A model generated the notes under the pieces. It was given only the letters and a program-made list of their open reading frames with translations. It did not search any database and was not told the DNA's origin. Made by a program: the position numbers and the translations under genes. DNA of 51,598 nt from Bradyrhizobium sp. Ghvi. GTDB taxonomy: Bacteria; Pseudomonadota; Alphaproteobacteria; Rhizobiales; Xanthobacteraceae. The stretch covers positions 1-51,598 of the forward strand of contig NZ_FOVU01000023.1 of assembly GCF_900115265.1 (NCBI RefSeq), given 5' to 3'. Positions 40,698-48,744 of this stretch are shown here, piece after piece (position 1 is the first letter of the stretch; each line of letters starts with the position of its first letter).

Positions 40698-41801
40698 TCA
40701 TCGTTGGGCCAGCTGGGAGACATCAGCGATAGACAACTTGACTGTGCGGGTTTGCCCGGCGCGATCGATGGTCAATGCGATCTGCTTCCCAATGCCCTCA
40801 TCTTCAAGGATCGAGGTCAGTTCCTCCATGCTGTGCACGGGCTTGCCGTTCACCTCGGTAATGACATCTCCGATCACTCCGTCCTCCCTCACGCCTTCAA
40901 TCCCGGCTTTGGCGGCCGGAGAGCCGCGCAAGGTTCGGAGGACGATGACGCCGTCAATTCCAAGGCTTGTTGCCTCGCCCTGCTTGGCCGCGACGATGCC
41001 GACTCCCGGCAATGGAACGTGACCACTCCGGATCAACTCGGCGGCGACGCGGTTGACGATGTCGACGGGAATGGCGAATCCGATTCCGGCAGATGCGCCC
41101 GAGCCGGAGATGATAGCACTGTTAACACCGATCAGGCGGCCGGCACTATCGAGCAGCGGACCGCCGGAATTTCCAGGATTGATGGGCGCGTCGGTCTGGA
41201 TCATCCCCTTGACCTCGCGCGCAGTGACCGAGGGCAGGGTTCGACCAAGCGCACTCACGATCCCAGAGGTCAGAGTCTGGTCGAGACCGTAGGGGTTGCC
41301 GATCGCGAATGTGCTCTGGCCTACCTGCAGGTCAGCCGAACGGCCGACAGCAATCGGATGCAGTGCCGATCTTGGCCGCTCCAACTGAAGAACAGCGAGG
41401 TCGTAGTTTGGAGCGGCGCCGACTACATGCGCCGCGACGAATTCGCCTGACGTCAGCCGAACCCCAATCTGCGCGGTGCCGCTGATGACGTGATTGTTCG
41501 TGATTACATGCCCCGCGAGGTCCCATATGATGCCTGACCCAGATTGCACAACACTGTCCTGTTCATCAGAAAATACAGACGCGCTGGGTCTGCCGCGGGC
41601 AAACACATGCACGACTGACGGAGAGACCTCCTTGAAGAGACGGACAGTCGCCTGCTCGCTGGCAGCGAGCTCGGCACGAGGTGTGACAGTCCGAGGAATA
41701 GAGGCAGAAAACCAGAGCGCCGACAGGTAGGGCTGCATTACCCAGACGGTCGCCAATGCCAGCAACCAGACGATCATGAAGCGCAGGAAACGAACCGGCA
41801 C
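40698..41801 (-). CDS. HtrA/Deg-type periplasmic serine protease (trypsin plus one PDZ)
   Basis: With GTG 41801 as start, the protein has 367 residues. AAAGGAGG lies five bases ahead, which is why I prefer this start to the longer frame. A signal anchor (FLRFMIVWLLALATVWVM) is followed by the protease domain with His104 (ITNNHVISG), Asp134 (NYDLAVLQL) and Ser212 (INPGNSGGPLL), a complete triad. A single PDZ domain covers about 270-360 (GVIVLRTLRGSPAAKAGIEG, DVITEVNGKPVHSMEEL). This DegS/HtrA-like layout degrades misfolded envelope proteins or acts in envelope stress signalling. It closes the stress cluster. Confidence 0.9.
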   Translation of the reverse strand: MPVRFLRFMIVWLLALATVWVMQPYLSALWFSASIPRTVTPRAELAASEQATVRLFKEVSPSVVHVFARGRPSASVFSDEQDSVVQSGSGIIWDLAGHVITNNHVISGTAQIGVRLTSGEFVAAHVVGAAPNYDLAVLQLERPRSALHPIAVGRSADLQVGQSTFAIGNPYGLDQTLTSGIVSALGRTLPSVTAREVKGMIQTDAPINPGNSGGPLLDSAGRLIGVNSAIISGSGASAGIGFAIPVDIVNRVAAELIRSGHVPLPGVGIVAAKQGEATSLGIDGVIVLRTLRGSPAAKAGIEGVREDGVIGDVITEVNGKPVHSMEELTSILEDEGIGKQIALTIDRAGQTRTVKLSIADVSQLAQR

Positions 41802-41935
41802 CCTGATGCCTCCTTTCCGGCATCTCAATTTTCAGGACACCCCGGCGGCAACAAGCCCCTCTCGCGAACAGCGTGGCGCGCTTCGCGGAGCAGGACACGG
41901 TTGAGGCCGCACGTACGCTGCGGCCTCACGCGATC

Positions 41936-42349
41936 TTACTTTTGCGCTCCGGAACTGTTGGAATTGCCCGGCGCGGCGCTGCCCGCACCCGATCCCACGG
42001 TGCCTGATGTCGAGCCGCCGGACGTCATGGCCTCGAAAACCGACATGCCATGCGGACCAATGGTCATGACAACGGGATTCCCGTCCTTCGATTTCGCCTG
42101 CACGACGAAGGACTCGGCCACGACCTTCACATCGGTAAAGCCTGCGGCTTGCAGATCCTTCCTGATGCTCTCGATCGCCGACTTGTTTTGGGCGCCGCCA
42201 TTGGACTGGGCAGCATCGGCTGGGCTCTTCTGATCGTGGCTGGCGGACGCTGCGTCCATTTGCGAGCTGTTAGCGGGCACCGTTGTTTGGGCAAAGGCCG
42301 GGACCGCGAAGCAGGTGAACAACGCAGCTGCCATAGCGAGTGTTTTCAT
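41936..42349 (-). CDS. Secreted PepSY-like small protein, 137 aa
   Basis: MKTLAMAAALFTCFAVPAFA is a signal peptide ending A-F-A. The mature protein has a polar S/A/Q-rich linker, a compact domain (SIRKDLQAAGFTDVKVVAES, FVVQAKSKDGNPVVMTIGPH, GMSVFEAM) and a G/S-rich tail. The domain's helix-strand-strand pattern resembles PepSY-like periplasmic modules. Rhizobial relatives are common and uncharacterised. The ATG at 42349 follows AGGAGAAGCTCC. Confidence 0.65.
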   Translation of the reverse strand: MKTLAMAAALFTCFAVPAFAQTTVPANSSQMDAASASHDQKSPADAAQSNGGAQNKSAIESIRKDLQAAGFTDVKVVAESFVVQAKSKDGNPVVMTIGPHGMSVFEAMTSGGSTSGTVGSGAGSAAPGNSNSSGAQK

Positions 42350-42541
42350 GGAGCTTCTCCTGAAGTGATATGCGTGGCGCTCATGCGGCTTCTGAGCCGC
42401 AAATCAGAGAAGCGAGCTGCCGGTCCGATCGTTCCAAACACACCACACTCGATGACTGCGTTGTTCGCCGCGAGAGATCGAGGCGACCCCAATAGGAACG
42501 CTTCTTTTCTCCGCGCCTTCTGATTTCAAGGAGAATGTGAC

Positions 42542-42754
42542 ATGACCTATCCGAACGACAATCGACCTGTCGGCAACCTGAATCGGCGGAACAACTGGGG
42601 AGGTTGGGCGGCTTTGGCCATCTGCGTGATCGTGATCATCTTGGGTGCGTTCTACTATTCAAACCGGCACAACACGACCGCATCGAACCAAAGCACCTCG
42701 CCAGCAACAACCACAGGATCAAACTCGACTGGTCCAGCAGCGCCGAAGAAGTAG
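42542..42754 (+). CDS. Single-pass membrane protein, 70 aa
   Basis: MTYPNDNRPVGNLNRRNNWG precedes one transmembrane helix (WAALAICVIVIILGAFYYSN), followed by a Ser/Thr-rich low-complexity tail. ATG 42542 follows CAAGGAGAATGTGAC. Similar proteins are frequent in bradyrhizobia; no function is known. Confidence 0.6.
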   Translation: MTYPNDNRPVGNLNRRNNWGGWAALAICVIVIILGAFYYSNRHNTTASNQSTSPATTTGSNSTGPAAPKK

Positions 42755-42977
42755 CGGCAAGGGGTGTTGGCGTGGTTCGGTCCAGCCGTCACGGTCGGCC
42801 ACAGCGCACGGGATCGGCTGCTGCCCTCATCTTTCGCGTCCTACCGCCCGTCTAGAGCACGGTGCACAGCTCGATTGCCTGATCGTTGACGAAAGCGGTT
42901 AGTAGATCGGTTCTGCATGGCGCCAGCCTGTCGAGCTAGAGCGGCTTCTTGTCGGAACATCGAGCCCGGAGGTCACG

Positions 42978-43947
42978 ATGCCCGGGATGGAAGCCATTCT
43001 GCACCGCCTCCTGACGACCAGGTTTCGATTTTCCGATTTGGGTGCGATACACCTTGACGCTCGGCCTCGTCGGGATCGCCTTCATCGCCCGGGTGATGCT
43101 CGACGATCATCTCCGCTCTTACCCCGTTCTACTATTCATTCCGGCGATCTTCCTGTCCTCCGTCCTGTTCGACTGGGGCAGCGGTCTGGCAGCCACTGCG
43201 GCGGGTGCGGCGCTCGCTTTTGTCTACTTCATCCCCGGTCCGTCATTATCCGCCGCGATCCCCCTCGTCCTCTTCGTCCTCACGGGCATCTGCATCGCCG
43301 CTATCACCGAACTTCTGCGGCACACGCTGCGGAAACTGTCAGAAGCAAAGCTGTATTCGGACGTTCTGTTGCAGGAGCTCGCGCACCGAACGCGGAACGA
43401 TCTCGCTACCATCATCTCGATCCTCAGGCTGCAAGCCCGATCAGCCACCGATCCGGCTGTCCAGACGGCGATCGCGTCAGCGGTGAGCCGGGTGGATGTG
43501 GTCGCCAAGGTTCACGATCGGTTGCGCGATACCGCAGACAGCAGCCGCATCGACCTCGCGCCCTACATCGAAGCCCTATGCGGAAGCCTCGCCGACTTCA
43601 ATCGTGGCGTCCGCACGATCTCGATCAGTGTCCGCTGCGAAAACATCGAGGTGCGGAGCTCGCAGGCGGCGTCGATCGGGCTGATCGTGAACGAACTTGT
43701 GACGAACTGCTTCAAATACGCCTTCCCGGAAGGGCGCAGCGGTACCGTGGAGATCGGCGTGCGCGCCAAGGACGACCGCATCCTGGTGACCGTTCAGGAC
43801 GACGGTGTCGGCTGTCCGGCCGAAGTCAAGAGCGGACTCGGCACGCGGCTGATCAGTCTGCTGGCGTCGCAGATGAAAGGGACGGTGACGAGAAGATCTC
43901 TTCCGCGGGGTTGCGAGGTGCAGGTCTCTCTCGCGCACGACGCATGA
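42978..43947 (+). pseudogene. HWE/HisKA_2 sensor histidine kinase with DUF4118-like membrane domain, frameshift near the start
   Basis: ATG 42978 gives MPGMEAILHRLLTTRFRF, which continues one frame over as PIWVRYTLTLGLVGIAFIAR if one T is removed from the run TTTT at about 43030. The main frame then has three or four membrane helices, the phosphoacceptor block ELAHRTRNDLATIISIL (HisKA_2-type H-R-x-R-N) and ATPase motifs NELVTNCFKYAFP, VQDDGVGCP and GLGTRLISLL. GTG 43042 can serve as a start for a slightly shorter but membrane-complete protein, so function may survive. Such kinases often feed response regulators of the general stress or light response. No regulator gene is adjacent. Confidence 0.8.
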
Positions 43948-44026
43948 GCGCCTCAGGCGCTGAATTTATCGGATCTAACTGCAACCGAAGACAGGTTGTG
44001 GCATAGACGGGTCGGAGCCTGCGACT

Positions 44027-44197
44027 ATGACCACCCCCTCGCCGAAGATCCTCGAAGACCTGGAGCGATTCAGAAGACTCTACGCGGAGACGACCGATCC
44101 GCTTGCCGCGCGGCTGCTGCAGGAGATCATCGCGGAGCTTGAGGCGTCTCCTTCCCCGGCGCAGCAGGACGCAGCCAAAAAGCCCGAGGACGGCTAG
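44027..44197 (+). CDS. Small helical protein, 56 aa
   Basis: MTTPSPKILEDLERFRRLYA continues ETTDPLAARLLQEIIAELEA. This L-E-D-L-E-R-F-R-x-L...L-A-A-R-L-L-x-E-I pattern recurs in rhizobial small proteins. It lies after the sensor kinase on the same strand, 79 bases downstream. No function is known. Confidence 0.55.
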   Translation: MTTPSPKILEDLERFRRLYAETTDPLAARLLQEIIAELEASPSPAQQDAAKKPEDG

Positions 44198-44444
44198 ACG
44201 GATGAGCCTGGGCGAGCGCGACACTGCCTGCGAAAGTTATTCCCCTCCGCTCGGGGCCAAGGCCAGATTGCCCGATGCCGCAGCCTAGGGACACGTTCCT
44301 GCCGACGTAAGGGGCCGTCGTCGGCACGAGACCCGGCCGGGCTGCTGATGGTGGCCAAGGCCGGATCGGCCGCGCCTGTCCCGCAATTGGCGAAGCTGGG
44401 CCTGCAGTCGGATCTCTTGCAGGGCGCTGCGTACCTTTCGCGCA

Positions 44445-44672
44445 TCATCCCTTCGGGAGGCCCAACTCTTCGACCGCTCGCCCACAGATTTCCGCAGGGT
44501 CTTTGAGGCCGGTCTGACCAATCTCGAGGATCTTCTTGGCGATCATTTCGGTGAGAGGGTCGTCGGCGATCCTTGAGGCCAATAGTGCCTAGGGCCTGTT
44601 CGTAGGACGTCGAAAGCCTCGCGATCTCCTCGGGCCCAAGTGGGGAGTTTTGAAGTATTCGGTGATGGCCAT
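44445..44672 (-). pseudogene. Small conserved protein with two frameshifts
   Basis: ATG 44672 gives MAITEYFKTP, then the frame changes to LGPEEIARLSTSYEQALGTI and changes again to PLTEMIAKKILEIGQTGLKD then PAEICGRAVEELGLPKG and a stop at 44445-44447. Joined, it is a typical about 75-residue rhizobial protein (M-A-I-T-x-Y-F-K ... D-P-A-E-I-C-x-R-A-V-E-E-L-G). It is broken in the present sequence. Confidence 0.7.
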
Positions 44673-45004
44673 TTGTTGGCCCCGACGACCAGCGACCACC
44701 GGCATGCGATGGAGTAAAAGCTTCGCTGATCCAGAGGAACGTTAGCATGGATGCCAAGTTTTCCTGAAGCCCCTGCCCCAGGGGTGACCCCGAACTGGCC
44801 CCAGCTCAAAGCCCCTAGCCCCCAGAGCTGGGGCCTTCATCCGCCAGAGGGGCGGTGAACGAATGCTTCAGTAGGGCTCCGCCAATAAAGCTGTTCGTCA
44901 CCTCGGCGACCGTGGAATCCTGCGGCACTACCGCCGCTGGTCAGCGAAGTCGATCCGCATGCAGCGGGCCGCGCTACGGAAGGAGCGGCCTTTCCTTTTA
45001 GACA
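44673..45004. other. No gene; contains one large hairpin
   Basis: Apart from the inverted repeat at 44797-44835 I see no coding potential here. Confidence 0.5.
44797..44835. repeat. 11-bp inverted repeat (hairpin)
   Basis: GGCCCCAGCTC (44797-44807) is perfectly repeated inverted at 44825-44835 with a 17-base loop, and a C-rich direct-repeat-like tract (CCCCTGCCCC, CCCCTAGCCCCC) surrounds it. The plus strand continues TTCAT. It could be a terminator relic, but no gene ends nearby. Confidence 0.5.
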
Positions 45005-45436
45005 TCAGCATCTCATCACCACCATCCGCCTCCAAATGGGCCGGACCGCTCGAAGGCGAGACGCCGGTCGGGTGTCCTTCTCTGTAGCTTTGCCGAGCGC
45101 TTCGGATGCGGGCGCGCCGCTGCGGAGGCGCGCGCAGACGTGTCTTTTTTGACCTCGGCGACAGGTGCTGCAGGCATCGCAGCCATGGCTTCGCGCGCTT
45201 GCTTGTGCTCTTCGGGGGAGTGGATCAGCCTGCGCGATTGTCGGCAAATCGGCGCGCGGACGCGTGTCGAACACGATCTTCTCCGGAAGCGTTCGCGCCG
45301 AGGCGATCCGGATGATGGTTCTGTCTGGATCGGGCAGGCCCGCCCGGTCGACGGAAGCCGGCAATTAAAGATCCGCAGCGAAGAGCGGCGCCAGCAGCAG
45401 CCCGCCGGCGGAGACGAAATAACGGATGATCGGCAT
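45005..45436 (-). pseudogene. Small membrane/secreted protein with nonsense codon at position 24
   Basis: ATG 45436 gives MPIIRYFVSAGGLLLAPLFA then ADL and TAA (45365-45367), and the same frame resumes LPASVDRAGLPDPDRTIIRI and ARTLPEKIVFDT. In rhizobial relatives the corresponding residues are A-D-R-Y-L-P, so the stop replaced a tyrosine codon. The middle and end are also rearranged in charge. Expression of a full product is not possible without read-through. Confidence 0.65.
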
Positions 45437-45522
45437 GGATTGCCGCTCGCAAACGAGAAGTCAGGTATCGGCGGCCGGATTGGGGCGGCGGGCCGCTGCG
45501 ATCAGCGACCCGCCGGGATGGC

Positions 45523-45860
45523 TTAGTCGATCTCCTGGACGACCGTGCGGGTCGACGGATCGACCAGCATCACGCGCTCGCCCGAGTAGACATAGCGATA
45601 CTTGGTAAGCGAGGGACCCCAGTCGGCAGGAACAGCCTCGAGCTCGACTTCGCGCGGCACCGGCTGACCGACGACGATCTTCTGGCGCGTCTCCACGGGA
45701 CGGACTTTGTGACGTAGGTGCGGATCTTCGTGCGGTATTCCGGCTCGATCTGCACGGCGGTGGCGCGAGCAGTGCCCGTGGTGGTGACGACCGTCGACTG
45801 CGCCATCGCGCCCGTCGAGATCAGTGCGACGATCGACGTTGTCAGCAGAAGCTTGTTCAT
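45523..45860 (-). pseudogene. DUF1236-type secreted protein, frameshifted
   Basis: MNKLLLTTSIVALISTGAMA is a clean signal peptide; the mature part VQIEPEYRTKIRTYVT is typical of DUF1236. At about 45705-45711 the frame breaks, and the continuation KVRPVETRQKIVVGQPVPRE, WGPSLTKYRYVYSGERVMLV and DPSTRTVVQEID lies in another frame to the stop at 45523-45525. A short deletion between Y-V-T and K-V-R-P explains it. The repaired protein would be about 112 residues. Confidence 0.8.
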
Positions 45861-46052
45861 GTTGTTCTCCTCACCGCCATATGCGGCATGCGAGAACCCG
45901 CGAAGGATGGCAAGATTCCGGAACGCGGCAGGGATTATTGCCTGTTTTCCCGAATCTTAGAGGCGAGAACGCCGTCTCGTCGGCGCACAGGAAGTGTCTC
46001 GGGTCAAGGACTGGCTTGAGCCGCTTCGGGGGCCGCCACGCTCAGTGCGCGT

Positions 46053-46880
46053 TCATCGCTTCTGTACCACGATGGAGAGCGCCGAACCGTCGTTCAAGAT
46101 CGAGAAGACCTCCCGCAGCGACAGATGGGCAGCCGCCTGCTCGAAGCTATCACTCGCATCGATCTTGGCGCGGCCGACCGCCAGGTTGGCGTCGATTGTG
46201 TCGGGCCGGACGGCGCGAGGTGGCGGCAACTGCGCGAGGTGGAAGGCCAGGAGCGCAGCGTCTTCGCGCAGCTCCACCAAAGCAGGTTTGGTGCCGACCT
46301 CCGCCCTCGCGCTCAATTCGTTGGCCCGGCGCAGCACCTCGGGCGGCTCTCGGTCTTCAGGGGTCGCGAAGAGTTTGCCGGACGCGGGCCTGGCCGTCAG
46401 CGCTCCTATGGGAACGGCGAACAGTAGCCCCACGATCACGGGTGACATCCAGAGCAGAAGCGGCAGCGAAACAGCGTACGCGCTTGCGGCCATTGCGACG
46501 CCGCACAAGGTCGGAACGCCGTACTTCCGATAGAGCTCCCGGCGTTCCACCGTGCCATCGTCGCGCCTCTGCGTCTGCCATCCCACGTCGCGGCCAGCTA
46601 GAATCTCGACGACAGCGATCGACTGAAAGATCATCATCACGGGCGCCATCAACGCCGATACCAGGATCTCTGCGAAAACTCCGGCCGAGGCACGCAACGC
46701 GCCGCCGAATTGGGCTGATGCCGAGCGCCGCATCCAAAGCAGAACCAGGCTGAGCAGCTTCGGCAACAAGAGCAGACCCATGGTGGCCCCGAACACCCAG
46801 ATGGCGAGCACGGGATCTTGGGCGGGCCACGTCGGAAATAACGAGAACCCCTTCGGAAAATACTCGGGACGCATCGCCTT
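46053..46880 (-). pseudogene. opgH: Glucan glucosyltransferase OpgH (MdoH), C-terminal fragment
   Basis: About 275 residues match the C-terminal part of OpgH. YFPKGFSLFPTWPAQDPVLA is followed by transmembrane helices (IWVFGATMGLLLLPKLLSLV, FAEILVSALMAPVMMIFQSI), VVEILAGRDVGWQTQRRDDG and further helices, with a cytoplasmic tail. The about 420-residue N-terminal glycosyltransferase domain with its D-x-D and Q-x-x-R-W motifs is absent. The fragment abuts the IS1182-type transposase fragment at about 46880, so it lost its start in an IS-associated rearrangement. OpgH makes osmoregulated periplasmic glucans. No opgG is present. Confidence 0.85.
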
Positions 46881-47332
46881 CAATCCCCTTTTGCCGATTG
46901 GCGTCGGCCTTGATCAGGCTCGCGTCGACGAATCCTTCACCGCCGACCAGCCGCTCCTCGATACAACGTCGCAAGACATTCTCGAACACGCGACGGAACA
47001 GATCGCTTTCTCGGAACCGACCATGCCTGTTCTTGGAGAACGAGGCCGAGTCGGCAGAACCATCGGTAGGCCAAATTGAGGTGAACCTCATCGCATAGAC
47101 GTCGCTCCGATCGGATGCCGAAGCAATAGCCGATCAAGAGCATCCGTATCATCAGCTCGGGATCGATCGAAGGCCGGCCGATCGTACTGTAGAAGGGCGC
47201 CAGTTCCTGCCTAATCTGTTCAAGATCGACAAATCTATCGATCGAGCGAAGCAAGTGGTCGGAAGGCACGTGCCTCTCGAGCGAAAACTCGTAGAACAAA
47301 GCAGCCTGTTCGACTTGCCGATGTCCCATCAT
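46881..47332 (-). pseudogene. IS1182 family transposase, N-terminal fragment with small deletion
   Basis: MMGHRQVEQAALFYEFSLER and HLLRSIDRFVDLEQIR are the conserved opening, then IDPELMIRMLLIGYCFGIRS and ERRLCDEVHLNLAYRWFCRL (DUF772-type domain). At about 47050 a short stretch (normally D-G-S-V-P-D-H-S-T) is deleted and the frame changes, continuing SFSKNRHGRFRESDLFRRVF and LVGGEGFVDASLIKADANRQ before the junction. It is not functional. Confidence 0.82.
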
Positions 47333-47413
47333 GATCTTCAGTCCTGCCGATTAGACAGACTGAATCACCGCTATCTCTGAGTCGCAACTGCTGCTTTTTT
47401 CAACGGAATCGAC
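46881..47413 (-). mobile_element. IS1182-type insertion sequence remnant: 5' end
   Basis: This piece carries the terminal repeat CGATTCCGTTGAAAAA (47411-47396 on the minus strand) and the N-terminal about 170 residues of the transposase, and ends abruptly at the opgH junction. It is the counterpart of the 3' remnant at 2454-3140. The two share the terminal repeat but no overlapping transposase part. Confidence 0.82.
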
Positions 47414-47471
47414 CCAAAGGCGACATTCCGTGTTGGTGGCTCCGTCAGCGGCAAGGAATGCGACTAAACGG

Positions 47472-47954
47472 TCAGGGTTCGCGTTCCCAGGTCAGAGTGC
47501 CGACGACTTTCTTGCCCTGATAGGTGCCAACGGAGCTGACTTGTTCAGCCGTTCGGAGGCTCAACCGGTCAACTTGAAAAATCTCACCTGATCCAGCCGG
47601 TAAGGAGTTCGTTGCCCGATATGTCTACCTTGGTCGTGAACTTGTCTCCGTCGATGGTGAATTTGCCGGTGTAAACAAGCAGCGACCTGAGCAGCACCGC
47701 TGCTTCCTCGTCATTTGTTGCAGGCTTCCGGTTCGCTCCAACGATCATGAAGGCCGCAAATCCGTCCGGCGTGAAGAGCGCCCTGCCTTTCGGGTTAGGA
47801 CCAAACGGTTCGGTGGCGTCGCCCCGACAATTTGAATGGTCCAAGAGGTCAACTTCCAGCTCCCGACCAGTTGCTTCGATGTGTCGTCCGCAAACACAGG
47901 TCCGGACGGAAAATAACAACAGAAAGCAATCAATAAGGCAACGAGACGCGCCAT
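47472..47954 (-). pseudogene. Lipocalin-like secreted protein with several frameshifts
   Basis: MARLVALLIAFCCYFPSGPV then FADDTSKQLVGSWKLTSWTI shows a signal peptide and the lipocalin-like G-x-W-x-L start. A missing G in a G run (47821-47826) shifts the frame, and DATEPFGPNPKGRALFTPDG, FAAFMIVGANRKPATNDEEA and VYTGKFTIDGDKFTTKVDIS follow. Two further shifts after ELLTG lead to VRFFKL and DRLSLRTAEQVSSVGTYQGK, then GTLTWEREP and the stop at 47472-47474. The repaired product would be about 155 residues. Confidence 0.75.
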
Positions 47955-48011
47955 GCTGTTCCCCGTGAATGGCAAGTCGGGTTCCGACCATGCACAGGAT
48001 AGCCGGGGCAA

Positions 48012-48728
48012 TTAAAAGTTACGAGCCTCGGACGGCGACTGGAGACGTTGAAGAATCTCACAGGCGCGCCTCATTGAAAAATCATATGCTACCCGGTCGA
48101 AGGAGGGGCTTGTCCGCATCATGTAGCCGTGGCGTATCCCGGGCAAGATGTGCACTTCGACGTTCTCCATGCGCGCCGCTGCATCACGATACGCCTGCAG
48201 CACCTCGGTTGGTGCGCGATTGTCCTCGTCGCCCCAAATGAAGCAGACTTGCTCGCGAAGCCCGCCAAGCTCGTGAAGATAGTCGAGCATCTGGGACGCG
48301 TGGCAACAGATGCCAGCGGCGTAGCCAAGTCGCTTCGGCCCGAGGATCGCATACGGACCGCCGTAGCAAAATCCCATGACCACCGCCCGGCCGTTGAATT
48401 GCGGGATCGTGCCGAGGTGTCTCAATGTGTCGATCATATCGTCTTCGCCGGCCTTGATTTGCTCGAGGCGCGGCTGCGCGCGCTCGGCCGCACGCGGGTC
48501 GTTCCGAGGCAGCGGTCCGGCGACCGAACGCCAGAACAGATCCGGCACTGCGACGATGACCCCGTATGCCGCCAGCTCGTCGGCGATGGCGATCATGTCG
48601 GTATCCACGCCGTGAATAGCAGAGGCAAGTACGATTGAAGCCGCCTGCTTTTCAGTCGAGGGCACGACCAGATAGCAATCGAACGCGCCGCCTTGCTTCG
48701 CGCAAATCTTGCTGAATGTCCCCTGCAT
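48012..48728 (-). CDS. Dienelactone hydrolase family protein
   Basis: The 238-residue alpha/beta hydrolase has LASAIHGVDTDMIAIADELA, the nucleophile elbow VVMGFCYGG with Cys121, WGDEDN with the acid at about 167-169 and LPGIRHGY with His200. This is the Cys-Asp-His triad of dienelactone hydrolases, which open lactone rings in aromatic degradation; many members act on other esters. It lies 16 bases after the Bug-type binding protein on the same strand, so the pair is an operon. The divergent LysR gene probably controls both. Confidence 0.87.
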   Translation of the reverse strand: MQGTFSKICAKQGGAFDCYLVVPSTEKQAASIVLASAIHGVDTDMIAIADELAAYGVIVAVPDLFWRSVAGPLPRNDPRAAERAQPRLEQIKAGEDDMIDTLRHLGTIPQFNGRAVVMGFCYGGPYAILGPKRLGYAAGICCHASQMLDYLHELGGLREQVCFIWGDEDNRAPTEVLQAYRDAAARMENVEVHILPGIRHGYMMRTSPSFDRVAYDFSMRRACEILQRLQSPSEARNF

Positions 48729-48744
48729 GTAAAACTTTGCCCCG

